A stretch of DNA of 64,000 bases from Companilactobacillus nantensis DSM 16982. Lineage in GTDB: Bacteria > Bacillota > Bacilli > Lactobacillales > Lactobacillaceae. The position numbers were made by a program, and so were the translations under genes. Each line of letters starts with the position of its first letter. Position 1 is the first letter of the stretch. The notes beneath the pieces are model-generated. The model saw nothing but the letters and a program-made list of their open reading frames with translations, was not told the origin of the DNA and searched no databases. Positions 8,654 through 17,305 of this stretch are shown one piece after another. The DNA lies in assembly GCF_001435815.1 (NCBI RefSeq), contig NZ_AZFV01000007.1, positions 50,481 through 114,480 of the forward strand. The letters are read 5' to 3'.

Positions 8654-9060
8654 TATTGTGGATTTTCATTGTTGCTGTAATAAATTGGTTCAGGTATATC
8701 AAAATCAATATGTTTCAACCAATCCTTGATTTGTTCACCAAGATTCTTCGACATCATTGCTGAAACCATGATCTGTTTCTTTGAGATGTGATTAACATGC
8801 ACACCAGCCGTAATCGTACAACTACCTGGTAAATCAGCTTGAATAATTTTGCCAACTCGAACGGCTAAAACATCATCTTTATGTAACCGCCCATCATGAC
8901 TAGGATAACGAATCGTTTCTAAATCTGTCATCTTTGTCAAAGTCGTTACGGTTCCAATATGTGGAGTGTCACCACCAGTTATTTTAATTAACAAATCTTT
9001 GCCGATGGCTTCCACGTCAGCTATCATTGTGTAATTTTCTTGTGTAACAGTGAATTTCAT
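8653..9060 (-). CDS. lpdD: LpdD-like small subunit of gallate/hydroxybenzoate decarboxylase
   Basis: A 135-residue protein that I recognise as the small third component found with UbiD-type gallate decarboxylases in lactobacilli (LpdD); its biochemical role is poorly defined. It follows ubiX with a TAATG stop/start overlap. The longest frame begins five codons earlier, but that start would lie on the Shine-Dalgarno sequence GGGAGGG itself, so the ATG giving MKFTVTQENYT is preferred. No catalytic motif was recognised; the identification rests on size, sequence character and operon order. Confidence 0.75.
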   Translation of the reverse strand: MKFTVTQENYTMIADVEAIGKDLLIKITGGDTPHIGTVTTLTKMTDLETIRYPSHDGRLHKDDVLAVRVGKIIQADLPGSCTITAGVHVNHISKKQIMVSAMMSKNLGEQIKDWLKHIDFDIPEPIYYSNNENPQ

Positions 9061-9632
9061 TAAATTCCCTCCCAACGACCGCTAATTTCATTTTCAATGC
9101 CCAAGGCATCTAGTTCTTTCATTGTTTGGTGATCGACTAAATCTTGAATCGTTTTGGGTTGATTGTAGAAGGCAGGAATTGGCGGAATCATTTGGACACC
9201 CATTTTCGACAACTTAGTCATATTTTCCAAATGAATCGTGCTCAATGGTGTCTCACGTGGGACAATTATTAATTTACGTTGTTCTTTAAGTGTCACGTCA
9301 GCGGCTCGAGAAATCAAATTGTCACCAATACCAACAGCAATACTAGCAACTGTTTTCATACTAGCAGGTACAATAATCATGCCATCAGTTAAAAATGACC
9401 CACTGGCAATCGTTGCTCCAAGGTCACTATCACTATAAAAATAATCAGCCAAATCTTTGATTGTAGCTAATGACAAATCAGTTTCTAGCTGTAAATTTTT
9501 CTTAGCCCAAGCACTGAAAACAACATGCGTTTCAACATTTGCAATTGCCTTTAATTTTTTCATCAAATCAATCGCATAAATTGTTCCTGAAGCACCTGTT
9601 ACACCGATAACAATTTTTCTCGTCCGTGACAT
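9060..9632 (-). CDS. UbiX-family flavin prenyltransferase (LpdB-like)
   Basis: A 190-residue flavoprotein with the UbiX signature: IVIGVTGASGTIYAIDLM at the N-terminus, the SGSF stretch, IIVPASMKTVASIAVG, and the C-terminal LIIVPRETPLSTIHLENM. UbiX prenylates FMN with dimethylallyl phosphate to make the prenyl-FMN cofactor of UbiD decarboxylases. It lies 12 nt downstream of the UbiD-family gene, so the operon supplies its own cofactor maturase. In Lactobacillus plantarum the equivalent gene is lpdB. Confidence 0.93.
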   Translation of the reverse strand: MSRTRKIVIGVTGASGTIYAIDLMKKLKAIANVETHVVFSAWAKKNLQLETDLSLATIKDLADYFYSDSDLGATIASGSFLTDGMIIVPASMKTVASIAVGIGDNLISRAADVTLKEQRKLIIVPRETPLSTIHLENMTKLSKMGVQMIPPIPAFYNQPKTIQDLVDHQTMKELDALGIENEISGRWEGI

Positions 9633-9644
9633 ATTAACACTTCC

Positions 9645-11117
9645 TTAATCTAAATATTTTTGCCAATCTTTAACTTCTTTAAACTTGGCACGCTCAAATT
9701 GATCTTTCATATCGAATGGAACTGTTCCATCGAGAATTGTTTTGGAACTCATACCACGGAAACGAATCGACTTAGGATCATATTCGGGACGTTCTGAAGG
9801 ATCAAGTGGATGGTTACGCATCCCTGGAAGAACCATAATATCTTTATCACCTTGGAAACGTGTATTCAAAGTCCACATAACATCGTTCATATCGAAAATA
9901 TCGACATCGTCGTCAACCAAAATAACTGTCTTCAATTCCTTAAATGCTGACAATGCTAAAATGGCAGCCTGTCTTTGGAGACCTTCATCAGCCTCGTCAT
10001 CCTTGTGAATTTGCATGATAGTCATCAATTTACCACCACCAGCTGGAGAATTGTAAACGTTAGTAACCTTACCAGGAATAGCTTTATCAACTAATTCCAA
10101 AATCGAAGCTTCTGTTGGAATACCAGCCATAGAAACATGTTCTTCACTAGGTCCAATCATTGTTTGGAAAATAGGATTCTTACGGTGCGTGATTGCCTTA
10201 ACTTTAACCACATTCACAGCTGGATTGGCGTCCCCATCATAACCAGGAAATTCAGGCATTGCTTTGCCAGTATTAGTATTTATATCTTCTTGCATCGTTT
10301 GATTAGGCATAATTTCAGCCTCAATCACATATTCTGAACGAGCAATAGCTTTTTCATCGACAGTTTTAGCAGCAACTAATTGAACAGCTTGTTGACGCAA
10401 AGCTCCAGCAACATTCAACTCATCGTAACCAAGTGGGGTTGTAGGTGGTTCAAAAGTAGCACCTATGGTAATAGCTGGATCCAAACCAATATTAATCGTA
10501 ATGGGCATTGGTTTGTTCAACTTTTCAAACTCCTTTTGGAAGTGACCAATATGACGACCACCAGGCATAATATACATCCCTAAAGTATCTTTATCCTCTA
10601 GGACCATCCGGTGAATCGTTACATCACTCATTGATTTATCAGGATTGGAACCCAAAACCAAACCAACCGTAATATAAGGACCAGCATCATATTCAGTATT
10701 CGTGGCAGCAGGCAAAATCTTGCGAATATCAAAATCTGCATCTGTCGCCTTGTGGATAACTTCTTGAACTGGAGCATCTTTTTCCGAAACAACTACTGGA
10801 GCAACTGGATTATCAACCGAATTCTTCAAAAAACGACCGAGCGTCTGATAATCGTGATGCAAAATTTTACCAACACGTTTACGACTAGCCATTGAACCAA
10901 TATAAATTCGATCACCGGGAAAACCCTTAATGTTGTTAAACATCATTGAAGGACCAACTGCAGTCGGACGTTCAACCGTACCACCAGCACCGATATAACG
11001 GTAAACACCAGACAATTCAGCATTAGGATCAACCTCAACATCAGTTTCATGGTATTCACCAGGCTCTTGTTTTAACTCATCAATAACTTTTCGCAAATCA
11101 TACAATTCTTCTGACAT
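9645..11117 (-). CDS. lpdC: UbiD-family decarboxylase, gallate decarboxylase (LpdC-like)
   Basis: A 490-residue UbiD-superfamily enzyme, the length of L. plantarum gallate decarboxylase LpdC. Visible family landmarks include VTIHRMVLEDKDTLGMYIMPGGRHIGHF, the AITIGATFEPPTTPLGYDE block and ILVDDDVDIFDMNDVMW. These enzymes use prenyl-FMN to decarboxylate aromatic acids; the partners lpdB and lpdD here point to gallate or protocatechuate. A candidate promoter (TTGTTC, 18 bp, TATACT on the minus strand) lies about 30 nt upstream. No regulator is adjacent; the nearest LysR gene is 3 kb away beyond a helicase. Confidence 0.9.
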   Translation of the reverse strand: MSEELYDLRKVIDELKQEPGEYHETDVEVDPNAELSGVYRYIGAGGTVERPTAVGPSMMFNNIKGFPGDRIYIGSMASRKRVGKILHHDYQTLGRFLKNSVDNPVAPVVVSEKDAPVQEVIHKATDADFDIRKILPAATNTEYDAGPYITVGLVLGSNPDKSMSDVTIHRMVLEDKDTLGMYIMPGGRHIGHFQKEFEKLNKPMPITINIGLDPAITIGATFEPPTTPLGYDELNVAGALRQQAVQLVAAKTVDEKAIARSEYVIEAEIMPNQTMQEDINTNTGKAMPEFPGYDGDANPAVNVVKVKAITHRKNPIFQTMIGPSEEHVSMAGIPTEASILELVDKAIPGKVTNVYNSPAGGGKLMTIMQIHKDDEADEGLQRQAAILALSAFKELKTVILVDDDVDIFDMNDVMWTLNTRFQGDKDIMVLPGMRNHPLDPSERPEYDPKSIRFRGMSSKTILDGTVPFDMKDQFERAKFKEVKDWQKYLD

Positions 11118-11147
11118 ACGACTACCTCCGTTTTCTTAACAGTGATA

Positions 11148-11177
11148 AGTATAGGACTAGAGGTGGGTTCAGAACAA
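11148..11177 (-). promoter_or_regulatory. Candidate promoter of the lpd operon
   Basis: On the minus strand, TTGTTC and TATACT are separated by 18 bp and end about 30 nt before the lpdC ATG, with an A/T-rich start region. Confidence 0.45.
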
Positions 11178-11190
11178 TTCAAGATAAAAC

Positions 11191-11219
11191 AAAAAGCATT
11201 CCATAATGGAATGCTTTTA
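11191..11219. terminator. Symmetric terminator upstream of the lpd operon
   Basis: AAAGCATTCCA TAA TGGAATGCTTT with T-rich sequence on both sides. On the minus strand it would end transcripts running through the 91-residue membrane protein gene and repeat A6. Confidence 0.75.
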
Positions 11220-11305
11220 TATTTGATAATTTTTGTATTTTCAACTGACATTTATTTATGATTGTGTGTATTAACGACTAATAATTTATTACAAAAACCA
11301 TATAT

Positions 11306-11340
11306 ACGCGTGACGCTAGTTTACCGTCCCCAGAATCGTG
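11306..11340. repeat. Probable remnant of a family A element
   Basis: CTAGTTTACCGTCCCCAGAATCG resembles the two ends of a family A element joined together (ACTAG.. and ..CCGTCTCCAG) with the interior missing. It is preceded by CGCGTGACGCTAGTT, which recurs near 43110 as CGCGTGGCGCTAGTT. Confidence 0.4.
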
Positions 11341-11389
11341 AAATAATTTATAAATCTTGTTACTTTAACAATTCGGAATAAAGAATAAA

Positions 11390-11571
11390 CTAGCCGGAAG
11401 GAACAAGAATTTAGGTCGCTATTAAGGTGGCGTTATGGCTTTAGCCATTACACCACGGGACGAGTTTTGAAACTCGCGGTTTGTGCGAGGTTCAAAATCG
11501 AGGCTCGAGACCGCTTTTTGGCTCGAACCGGTCCCCATAGCGACCTAAATTTCTTGTTCCTGGAGACGGCA
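11390..11571 (+). repeat. Family A cloverleaf element, copy A6
   Basis: Complete copy. Arm GGAACAAGAATTTAGGTCGC pairs with its complement, which carries one extra T. P2 is GTGGCGTTATGGC TTTA GCCATTACACCAC. P3 is GTTTTGAAACTCGC/GCGAGGTTCAAAA. P4 is GGCTCGAG/CTCGAACC around ACCGCTTTTTGG. It begins 7 nt past the stop codon of the membrane-protein gene on the minus strand and precedes the terminator at 11191-11219. Confidence 0.93.
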
Positions 11572-11578
11572 TATTTCA

Positions 11579-11854
11579 TTACATAGAAAAAACAGCTGCA
11601 ACCAAAGAAATAACCCAAACAGCAATCATATAACCATAAAACAATCTATTCTGCTTCTTATATTTCAAATTACGCGATGAATTAACCATTGCTTCAATAA
11701 ACGAAATGATTGGAATGTAAAAACTCAAACCAGTAATACTAAGCACAAACGGTGTCTTCCAAACACCACCTGACAATCTTATTGACATACTATAAATATA
11801 AAGTGCTATCAAAACAAATGTTGGAATGACCTCAATAATACGACGAATTTTCAT
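11579..11854 (-). CDS. Small membrane protein of unknown function
   Basis: A 91-residue protein with three hydrophobic segments (about 8-24, 36-54 and 73-90) separated by a basic loop (NSSRNLKYKKQNR). I recognise no family. The start is supported by GGGGGAAAG a few bases before the ATG. It is followed directly by repeat A6. Its start lies 45 bp from the end of the helicase gene, so it may be the last gene of the LysR-helicase transcript. Confidence 0.6.
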   Translation of the reverse strand: MKIRRIIEVIPTFVLIALYIYSMSIRLSGGVWKTPFVLSITGLSFYIPIISFIEAMVNSSRNLKYKKQNRLFYGYMIAVWVISLVAAVFSM

Positions 11855-11899
11855 TACTTTCCCCCATCTTTGGTATATACAACTATCATACGCTAATAA

Positions 11900-14230
11900 C
11901 TATTTTTTTGGCTTCTTCTTAGGTAGTTTTAATTCAAATAACAATGGATTAGAATCAGGAGCAATTCGCAAACATAGTTCCTGTTGAGCACGTGTAACGC
12001 CAACATACAATAGACGACGTTCTTCTTCAATAAAAGCTGAGTAATTTTCCACTTCTTTATAGAAAATATGAAACATTGAAAATTCTTTTTTCTTATCCAA
12101 AGTTTTATCTAAATTAATCGGATTAAAACCATTATTATTCGTAATATCTTTGTAGTTATCAATATGAGCCGATTGCAACGCACGTTCCAAAAATTCATAA
12201 CTCTTGTTGTAAACCAATTTCCATTCTTTAACAAATTGGTCAAATGACATTTCTGGTGGGAACCAATTATTCAAGGCCACCCCGGCACTTTCAACTTCCT
12301 TATTTGTTAAGCCATACAAATAAACATACTTAAATTCCAAACCTTTCGCCTGATGCAATGATAAAAATTGAATTCGATGTTCTTGTTTATCTTGTTCCAT
12401 CCGACTCGACAGAATATCTTTCTTATGTTCTTCATCTAAAAAGAAAGCATCAACATCCGAATAGGTTTCAATCTCATCTTCGAGATACTGCTTAATATCG
12501 TTGACTTCGACCTTCGACATGAAATTTTTCTCTTCCATAAAATCAAAGTATCGATCAGTCAATTTAGTTGCAGCTTTGTATAAATCCTTTATCAAACTCT
12601 TCGCTAATTTTTGTTTCTTTTCCTCGTCATCAGTATCATTCATACGTGCTTTAAAACGTTTAACACTGTTGAAATAAACTTGCACACGTTCATCTGTCCG
12701 TTTATGAGGTGTATTTGTCTCGGCGTTATACGCTTCAGCTGCCAACAAATATTTGCTCAACTTATGAAATTCATCATTGGCACGTGCTTCAACTTTGGTC
12801 GTGTGGTCCTTGTATGCTCGAAAACCAATGCGGTTCGCTTGATTGGCAAAGTACTTATATTTATCTTGCCACAGAGCCTTCATCAATTCAGTTATAATCA
12901 GATAAATTAAATTATTTTGAAGAATCGCACCGGCATTGTTGATATTTGAATAAATTTCTTGATTAGCTAACCAATCAGCCAATAGCATTCTCGAAGAATT
13001 ATAACGAACCAAAATTGCAATATTGTTATTGTTGATTTCCGGATCATTGATTTGCTTAACTAGGCGCTTTAACATCTTGGAAGTTTGGCTAAAGCCTGAT
13101 TTCTTACTACTATATAGGACAAACTTACCAACATCGGGACGACCAGATAACAAATCCTTATCTAGACGAACATGATTATGTTTAATTAACGGAATTACCC
13201 GTTTCAAAATTTTCTCACCTGTCCGATAATTGGTTGATAAATTTAATTTTTGAGCATCTGGCAAGAGTCGTTTGTAATTTAAAATATACTGTGGATTACT
13301 ACCTCTAAACGAATAAATACTTTGATCATCATCACCAATGACAATCAAATGCTGCATCGTTTCAGGACTGAGTAATTTAGATATGATTTGCCACTGTAAA
13401 TTGTCGATATCTTGGAACTCATCAATCACCGCAATCTTATAACGGGACATGATATTTTGATAATACTGCAAATAATCGGGATTATTCATACTATCTAACA
13501 GCAACATCTTCATATCATTAAAATCAATATAACCGTTACGACGCTTCAATTCCTGATACTTATCAATGACATCAACATAATCTTCATAAAATTCATCATC
13601 ATGATTTTGACGTGAATATTCGGACATAACTTTAATTGATTGCGATAACGGTTCATTTTCAGTTACAGTTGGCAAAATTCCATCAGTTGTTAAGCCCTGA
13701 TTAATCATATATTCATTTAAATCAAACATTTCCTCAAGCATTTCAGCTTTCGTTATAACGTTACTTGGATGTTTGATTTGATCAGATAAATCGCGCATGA
13801 ACATTCGATAACTCGTTAAAACCTGGGCATCACGATATTCGGGATTTTGTCGTAAAAGTTGATAAAACAAGGCATGAAAAGTTGTGAAGTTAGGACGTCC
13901 AATTGGAAACTCCAAACCCGTATCAGCTAAATCGGTGACAAATTTATTGAACCGCTCTCCCATATCAACTCGCGATTTATGTGAGAAAGTAATTCCTAAA
14001 ATTTCATCTGGAGCAGCATCACCTTTCGCTACAGCAATTAACGCCATTAAAATAAAGATGGTTGTTTTACCCGAACCAGCACATGCATTGACTAGCAACG
14101 GTTTGGTAAAATCATTATTTAAAATTCTTATTTGTTCATCGGAGAACTTCATATTTAGACCTGATTCCATCAGATCAATTATTTCATTAGTTGATAATTC
14201 TTGAATCGTTTTGTCCCCCATTACTTTCAT
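11900..14230 (-). CDS. UvrD/Rep-family superfamily 1 DNA helicase
   Basis: A 776-residue SF1A helicase with all expected motifs: Walker A ACAGSGKTT (near residue 52), TFSHKSRVDMGERF, TFHALFYQLL, Walker B IAVIDEFQDID, IGDDDQSIYSFRGS, LSTNYRTG, LSLHQAKGLEFKYVYL (motif V) and EEERRLLYVGVTRAQQEL (motif VI). It translocates on single-stranded DNA using ATP. Length and divergence from PcrA (which is present elsewhere in such genomes) suggest an accessory UvrD-like helicase. Its ATG lies inside the 3' end of the LysR gene, with only a weak GGGAA upstream, so translational coupling is likely. The central part (about residues 460-600) is poorly conserved. Confidence 0.88.
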   Translation of the reverse strand: MKVMGDKTIQELSTNEIIDLMESGLNMKFSDEQIRILNNDFTKPLLVNACAGSGKTTIFILMALIAVAKGDAAPDEILGITFSHKSRVDMGERFNKFVTDLADTGLEFPIGRPNFTTFHALFYQLLRQNPEYRDAQVLTSYRMFMRDLSDQIKHPSNVITKAEMLEEMFDLNEYMINQGLTTDGILPTVTENEPLSQSIKVMSEYSRQNHDDEFYEDYVDVIDKYQELKRRNGYIDFNDMKMLLLDSMNNPDYLQYYQNIMSRYKIAVIDEFQDIDNLQWQIISKLLSPETMQHLIVIGDDDQSIYSFRGSNPQYILNYKRLLPDAQKLNLSTNYRTGEKILKRVIPLIKHNHVRLDKDLLSGRPDVGKFVLYSSKKSGFSQTSKMLKRLVKQINDPEINNNNIAILVRYNSSRMLLADWLANQEIYSNINNAGAILQNNLIYLIITELMKALWQDKYKYFANQANRIGFRAYKDHTTKVEARANDEFHKLSKYLLAAEAYNAETNTPHKRTDERVQVYFNSVKRFKARMNDTDDEEKKQKLAKSLIKDLYKAATKLTDRYFDFMEEKNFMSKVEVNDIKQYLEDEIETYSDVDAFFLDEEHKKDILSSRMEQDKQEHRIQFLSLHQAKGLEFKYVYLYGLTNKEVESAGVALNNWFPPEMSFDQFVKEWKLVYNKSYEFLERALQSAHIDNYKDITNNNGFNPINLDKTLDKKKEFSMFHIFYKEVENYSAFIEEERRLLYVGVTRAQQELCLRIAPDSNPLLFELKLPKKKPKK

Positions 14231-15095
14231 TTTGGATATATTCCCAAAAGAGCTTATTAGCTTGGGAATGTTGTCCCTTAACTCTAATAAAACAGAGTTT
14301 ATTTGCGATATTCGCCGTCAATGGCACAATAGCAACTGTTTGATTATCAAACTGTTTGGCTGTTTTAGCTGTCATTACCGACACGCCCATATTATTTTGA
14401 ACCATTTGCATGATCAAGTCCACACGTGTACCTTGATAAGTTATCTTTGGTTGAAAATTAGCTTGCTGACAAAGTTTTAACACTGGTTCATAAAGATTCG
14501 TTGATGGACCTAAAATTAGAAAGTTTTCAGTACGTAAATTACTTAAATCCAATTGTTTTTGTTTAGCCAATGGATGACTATACGGCAAGACAGCAACAAA
14601 TTTATCATCTTCCATGATGATACGCTCCAAGTCAGAATCATCAAAACCAAACGTCCGCGCAAAAACTATTTCACATTTCCCTGCTTTCAAAGACGTCAGC
14701 AAATTATAACTTTCCTCTTCCTTCAGTTTAATTTGAACTTCGGGATGATCCTGTAAGAATTGACTAATTAAGCCAAAACTTTGATAACTTGGCATCGTTG
14801 GTATGGTATGTATTTCAAGCGTTAAATTTTCAGCAGCTTTAAAATCAGCCAAATCAACAGTCATTTCAGTATAATCTTTTAAAATTTTTTGAGCATAAGG
14901 TAAGACTAATTTACCAGCAGCCGTTAATTCAATTTTGCGATGGGCACGTTTAAATAATGTCACCCCTAAACCTTTTTCTAATGCTAAAATTTGCTTAGAA
15001 ATATTTCCTTGGGTAGTAAAAAGATTCTCCGCCGTTTCAGTATAATTGAGTGTTTTCGCTAAATCGATCAAAACTTGAAACTTCTGAATGTCCAA
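14187..15095 (-). CDS. LysR-family transcriptional regulator
   Basis: A 302-residue LTTR with the N-terminal winged helix-turn-helix (FQVLIDLAKTLNYTETAENLFTTQGNISKQILALEKGLGVTLF, about residues 4-47) and a C-terminal periplasmic-binding-protein-like effector domain. I choose the TTG at 15095 because GGGGGTGAG stands 4 nt upstream and the resulting protein has the standard LTTR length; the upstream ATGs would add an unrelated tail. It is divergent from a HAD phosphatase across 120 bp and overlaps the helicase downstream. Its target and ligand cannot be read from the sequence. Confidence 0.88.
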   Translation of the reverse strand: MDIQKFQVLIDLAKTLNYTETAENLFTTQGNISKQILALEKGLGVTLFKRAHRKIELTAAGKLVLPYAQKILKDYTEMTVDLADFKAAENLTLEIHTIPTMPSYQSFGLISQFLQDHPEVQIKLKEEESYNLLTSLKAGKCEIVFARTFGFDDSDLERIIMEDDKFVAVLPYSHPLAKQKQLDLSNLRTENFLILGPSTNLYEPVLKLCQQANFQPKITYQGTRVDLIMQMVQNNMGVSVMTAKTAKQFDNQTVAIVPLTANIANKLCFIRVKGQHSQANKLFWEYIQNESNGGQNDSRIIN

Positions 15096-15216
15096 GATCT
15101 CACCCCCGATTAAATTATTCCACATTGGAATTAATTGTAGCATTTTCTAAACTCCGGTTGATAATTTAAATCCGAAACCGTATGGTTAACTTATGTTAAT
15201 TAGAGGAGGAAATATT

Positions 15217-16008
15217 TTGACTGACATTAAATTAATAGCGACCGATATTGACGGGACGCTGTTTGATAACGAACACAATTATGATGTAAAGCGCTTAAAT
15301 AATTATTTAAATAAATTACGCCAAAAGGGAATTAAATTTGCTGTGGCCAGTGGTAATAATCGTGATCATTTAGAGAAAATTTTCCAAGCTAGTCCAGACA
15401 TTGACGTTTTTATAGCGGAAAATGGTTCACAAATCTACAACGATAACGAAACACTTTATGAAAAAACACTACCAACTGAGTTAGTAAATGACATGATTCA
15501 GACATTCAATCGTGATTTAGATCTCAAAGCACTTTCACTATCAGGAAAAAAAGCTAGCTACTCCAATACAGCCGAAAATCAACCACTCTACCACATCAAT
15601 AATCTCGTTTGTGTCGATGATCTTACTAAAGTGGACGACGAAATTTTCAAACTAAATATCCAGCTTGAGCATGAGGACTTGGATGCAGGTGTTCAATTAC
15701 TAAATGACAAATACGGGTCTAAAATCTACGCAGCAGTCAGTGGCTTCGGCAGTATCGACATTATGAGTGCCAACGTCAATAAAAGCCTTGGCCTACAACA
15801 CCTTTGTGAAAAACTAAATATTTCTTTAGACAATGTCATGTCTTTCGGAGACAACACTAATGATCTCGAAATGCTTCAGGAATCTGGTCTAAGCTTCGCC
15901 ATGAAGAATGCCAAACCACAAATTTTAAAAGCAGCCGACCGAATTACTAAAGATGATAACAATCATGATGGTGTTTTGAATACAATCGGAGAATTTTTTC
16001 AATTGTAA
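15217..16008 (+). CDS. Cof-type HAD-superfamily phosphatase
   Basis: A 263-residue HAD hydrolase of the Cof/IIB subfamily. Motif I is DIDGTLFD (nucleophile and acid Asp), motif II the SGNN region, and motif IV GDNTNDLEML; a large cap domain lies between. Family members dephosphorylate sugar phosphates, flavin nucleotides or pyridoxal phosphate; the substrate here is unknown. The start is the TTG 6 nt after GAGGAGG rather than the ATG 24 nt earlier, which lies in front of that ribosome site. Divergent from the LysR gene, which may regulate it (inference from position). Confidence 0.9.
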   Translation: MTDIKLIATDIDGTLFDNEHNYDVKRLNNYLNKLRQKGIKFAVASGNNRDHLEKIFQASPDIDVFIAENGSQIYNDNETLYEKTLPTELVNDMIQTFNRDLDLKALSLSGKKASYSNTAENQPLYHINNLVCVDDLTKVDDEIFKLNIQLEHEDLDAGVQLLNDKYGSKIYAAVSGFGSIDIMSANVNKSLGLQHLCEKLNISLDNVMSFGDNTNDLEMLQESGLSFAMKNAKPQILKAADRITKDDNNHDGVLNTIGEFFQL

Positions 16009-16098
16009 TTATTGAATTACTATTAAGAATAATTAATGTTCATTATTTGCTAGAGGACTCGCCTAAAGTATATATATATCAAAAAACAACAAATACAT

Positions 16099-16274
16099 TA
16101 GCCTTCAAGAGCAAAAATTTTGGCAGCAGTGGAGGTGGCGTTAGAGCTTTAGCTCTTACACCACGGGACGAGTTTTGAAATTCGCGTACTTTGCGAAGTT
16201 CAAAATCGAGACGAAAGACCTTGGCTTTCGTCGGTCCCCACAGCAGCCAAAATTTCTTGCTCTCGAAGGCGGCA
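16099..16274 (+). repeat. Family A cloverleaf element, copy A7
   Basis: Complete copy. The arm AGAGCAAAAATTTTGGC pairs with GCCAAAATTTCTTGCTCT, with one extra base in the 3' arm. P2 is GTGGCGTTAGAGC TTTA GCTCTTACACCAC. P3 is GTTTTGAAATTCGCG/GCGAAGTTCAAAA. P4 is CGAAAG/CTTTCG extended to GACGAAAG/CTTTCGTC around ACCTTGG. It lies between the HAD phosphatase stop and the terminator at 16287-16328, shared with the convergent PspC genes. Confidence 0.92.
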
Positions 16275-16286
16275 CAATTCAAACAC

Positions 16287-16328
16287 AAAAAAGGAGTTAA
16301 CAATCACTTACGATTGCTAACTCCCTTT
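16287..16328. terminator. Bidirectional terminator of the HAD and PspC genes
   Basis: GGAGTTAACAATC ACTTAC GATTGCTAACTCC stem flanked by A-run and T-run, so it can act in both directions. Confidence 0.85.
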
Positions 16329-16333
16329 ATTTT

Positions 16334-16528
16334 TTAATTTTCATCAGGTTTTTCCATCAATAATAATAGAATCAAGTAAACGATGATTCCCGGAAACATT
16401 GGTGTCAACGATATGGCTACATAAAGAATCCGACCAATAGCTGGATTCCAATCATATTGTTCGCAGAAACCGGCGATAACTCCACCTAAAATCTGATTGT
16501 CTTTTGATCTCTTCACAGGAATATGCAT
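16334..16528 (-). CDS. PspC-domain small membrane protein (a)
   Basis: A 64-residue PspC-domain protein: the N-terminal VKRSKDNQILGGVIAGFCEQYDWNPAIGRI block is the canonical PspC opening, followed by one hydrophobic hairpin. PspC proteins sense envelope stress or anchor stress regulators; single-domain miniproteins like this are common in Firmicutes and often of unknown role. I choose the third-codon ATG because it gives the same N-terminus (MHI..RS) as the neighbouring paralogue and the better distance from AGAGGT. It lies 15 nt downstream of that paralogue. Confidence 0.85.
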   Translation of the reverse strand: MHIPVKRSKDNQILGGVIAGFCEQYDWNPAIGRILYVAISLTPMFPGIIVYLILLLLMEKPDEN

Positions 16529-16543
16529 TGTCATTAACCTCTA

Positions 16544-16729
16544 TTATTCAGGATTTTCCATTAACATCCAGAGTACCAAGTAGCCTATGATACCTGGAAA
16601 TGGTGTCAAACTCAAGACGACCCACAAAACTCTGGCGATAGTTGGATTCCATTGAAAATGTTCAGCTAGTCCACCGATAACACCGGCGAAAACGTAATTA
16701 CTTCTAGAACGTCTAATTGAAATATGCAT
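16544..16729 (-). CDS. PspC-domain small membrane protein (b)
   Basis: A 61-residue paralogue of the next gene (both read MHI..RRS/KRS..G(V)I.G..E...WNP.I.R.L.V..SLTP..PGI..YL.L..LME.P). It has an AGGGGGAAG ribosome site. The tandem arrangement indicates local duplication; the pair presumably forms one transcript ending at the terminator at 16287-16328. The separate SRPBCC gene upstream may belong to the same transcript. Confidence 0.85.
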   Translation of the reverse strand: MHISIRRSRSNYVFAGVIGGLAEHFQWNPTIARVLWVVLSLTPFPGIIGYLVLWMLMENPE

Positions 16730-16810
16730 AAGCTACTTCCCCCTCTTTATCTTTAATTACATAATAAATGATTCTAAATAAATAGTACATTGAATTCACT
16801 TACAACCAAC

Positions 16811-17230
16811 TTACAATTTTGTCACTTGTGCTTCTAAAAATTCTTTCAACACTTGAAGGTTTTGATTAAAAGCATGTTTGGCAATTGGTGCTAATAAAGT
16901 TAATGGCAATTGTAAATTATTTGTTGGATAAAGTGTCTCAGTAACTTTCGTCAGACCAGCTTGATCGGTTAATTCGAAAACTAACTGATACTCCATCCGA
17001 CCAGTGGTACTTTGACAAATAATTTTATTATCCACAGCTTTGATTTCAACGATTTCATCCTTATTTAAGGCATCAACATCTCTATGAATAGCGTAAGTAT
17101 TTTCATTAACGGTTTCAATTTTGCCAATTGCCCAATTCCATTTCAACCAATTTGGAGCGGTTAGTAAGAACTGTTGAACATCTTTTTTATCAGCTTTAAT
17201 TAAAATTTCATTTCTAAATAGTTTTTTCAT
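16811..17230 (-). CDS. SRPBCC (START/Bet v 1-like) domain protein
   Basis: A 139-residue protein with the sequence pattern of the SRPBCC superfamily: a first strand (NEILIKADKKDVQQFLLTAPNWLKWN), the mid-domain VNENTYAIHRD and a long C-terminal helix (HAFNQNLQVLKEFLEAQV). Such proteins bind hydrophobic ligands in a deep cavity. The start is the ATG with GGGAGT 7 nt upstream; an upstream frame extension (MPYQIKGVTI) lacks a ribosome site. Ligand unknown. The order upstream is an XRE-TPR regulator, then this gene. Confidence 0.72.
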   Translation of the reverse strand: MKKLFRNEILIKADKKDVQQFLLTAPNWLKWNWAIGKIETVNENTYAIHRDVDALNKDEIVEIKAVDNKIICQSTTGRMEYQLVFELTDQAGLTKVTETLYPTNNLQLPLTLLAPIAKHAFNQNLQVLKEFLEAQVTKL

Positions 17231-17305
17231 GATTGTTACTCCCTTGATTTGATAAGGCAATCATATGAAAAATTACGTCTATTTAAAAATCAGTATTCTG
17301 ATATT

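Noticed and set aside
14187..15095. LysR as the regulator of the lpd operon
   Set aside because: It is 3 kb away, separated by the helicase and another gene, and it overlaps the helicase. The divergent HAD gene is a likelier target.
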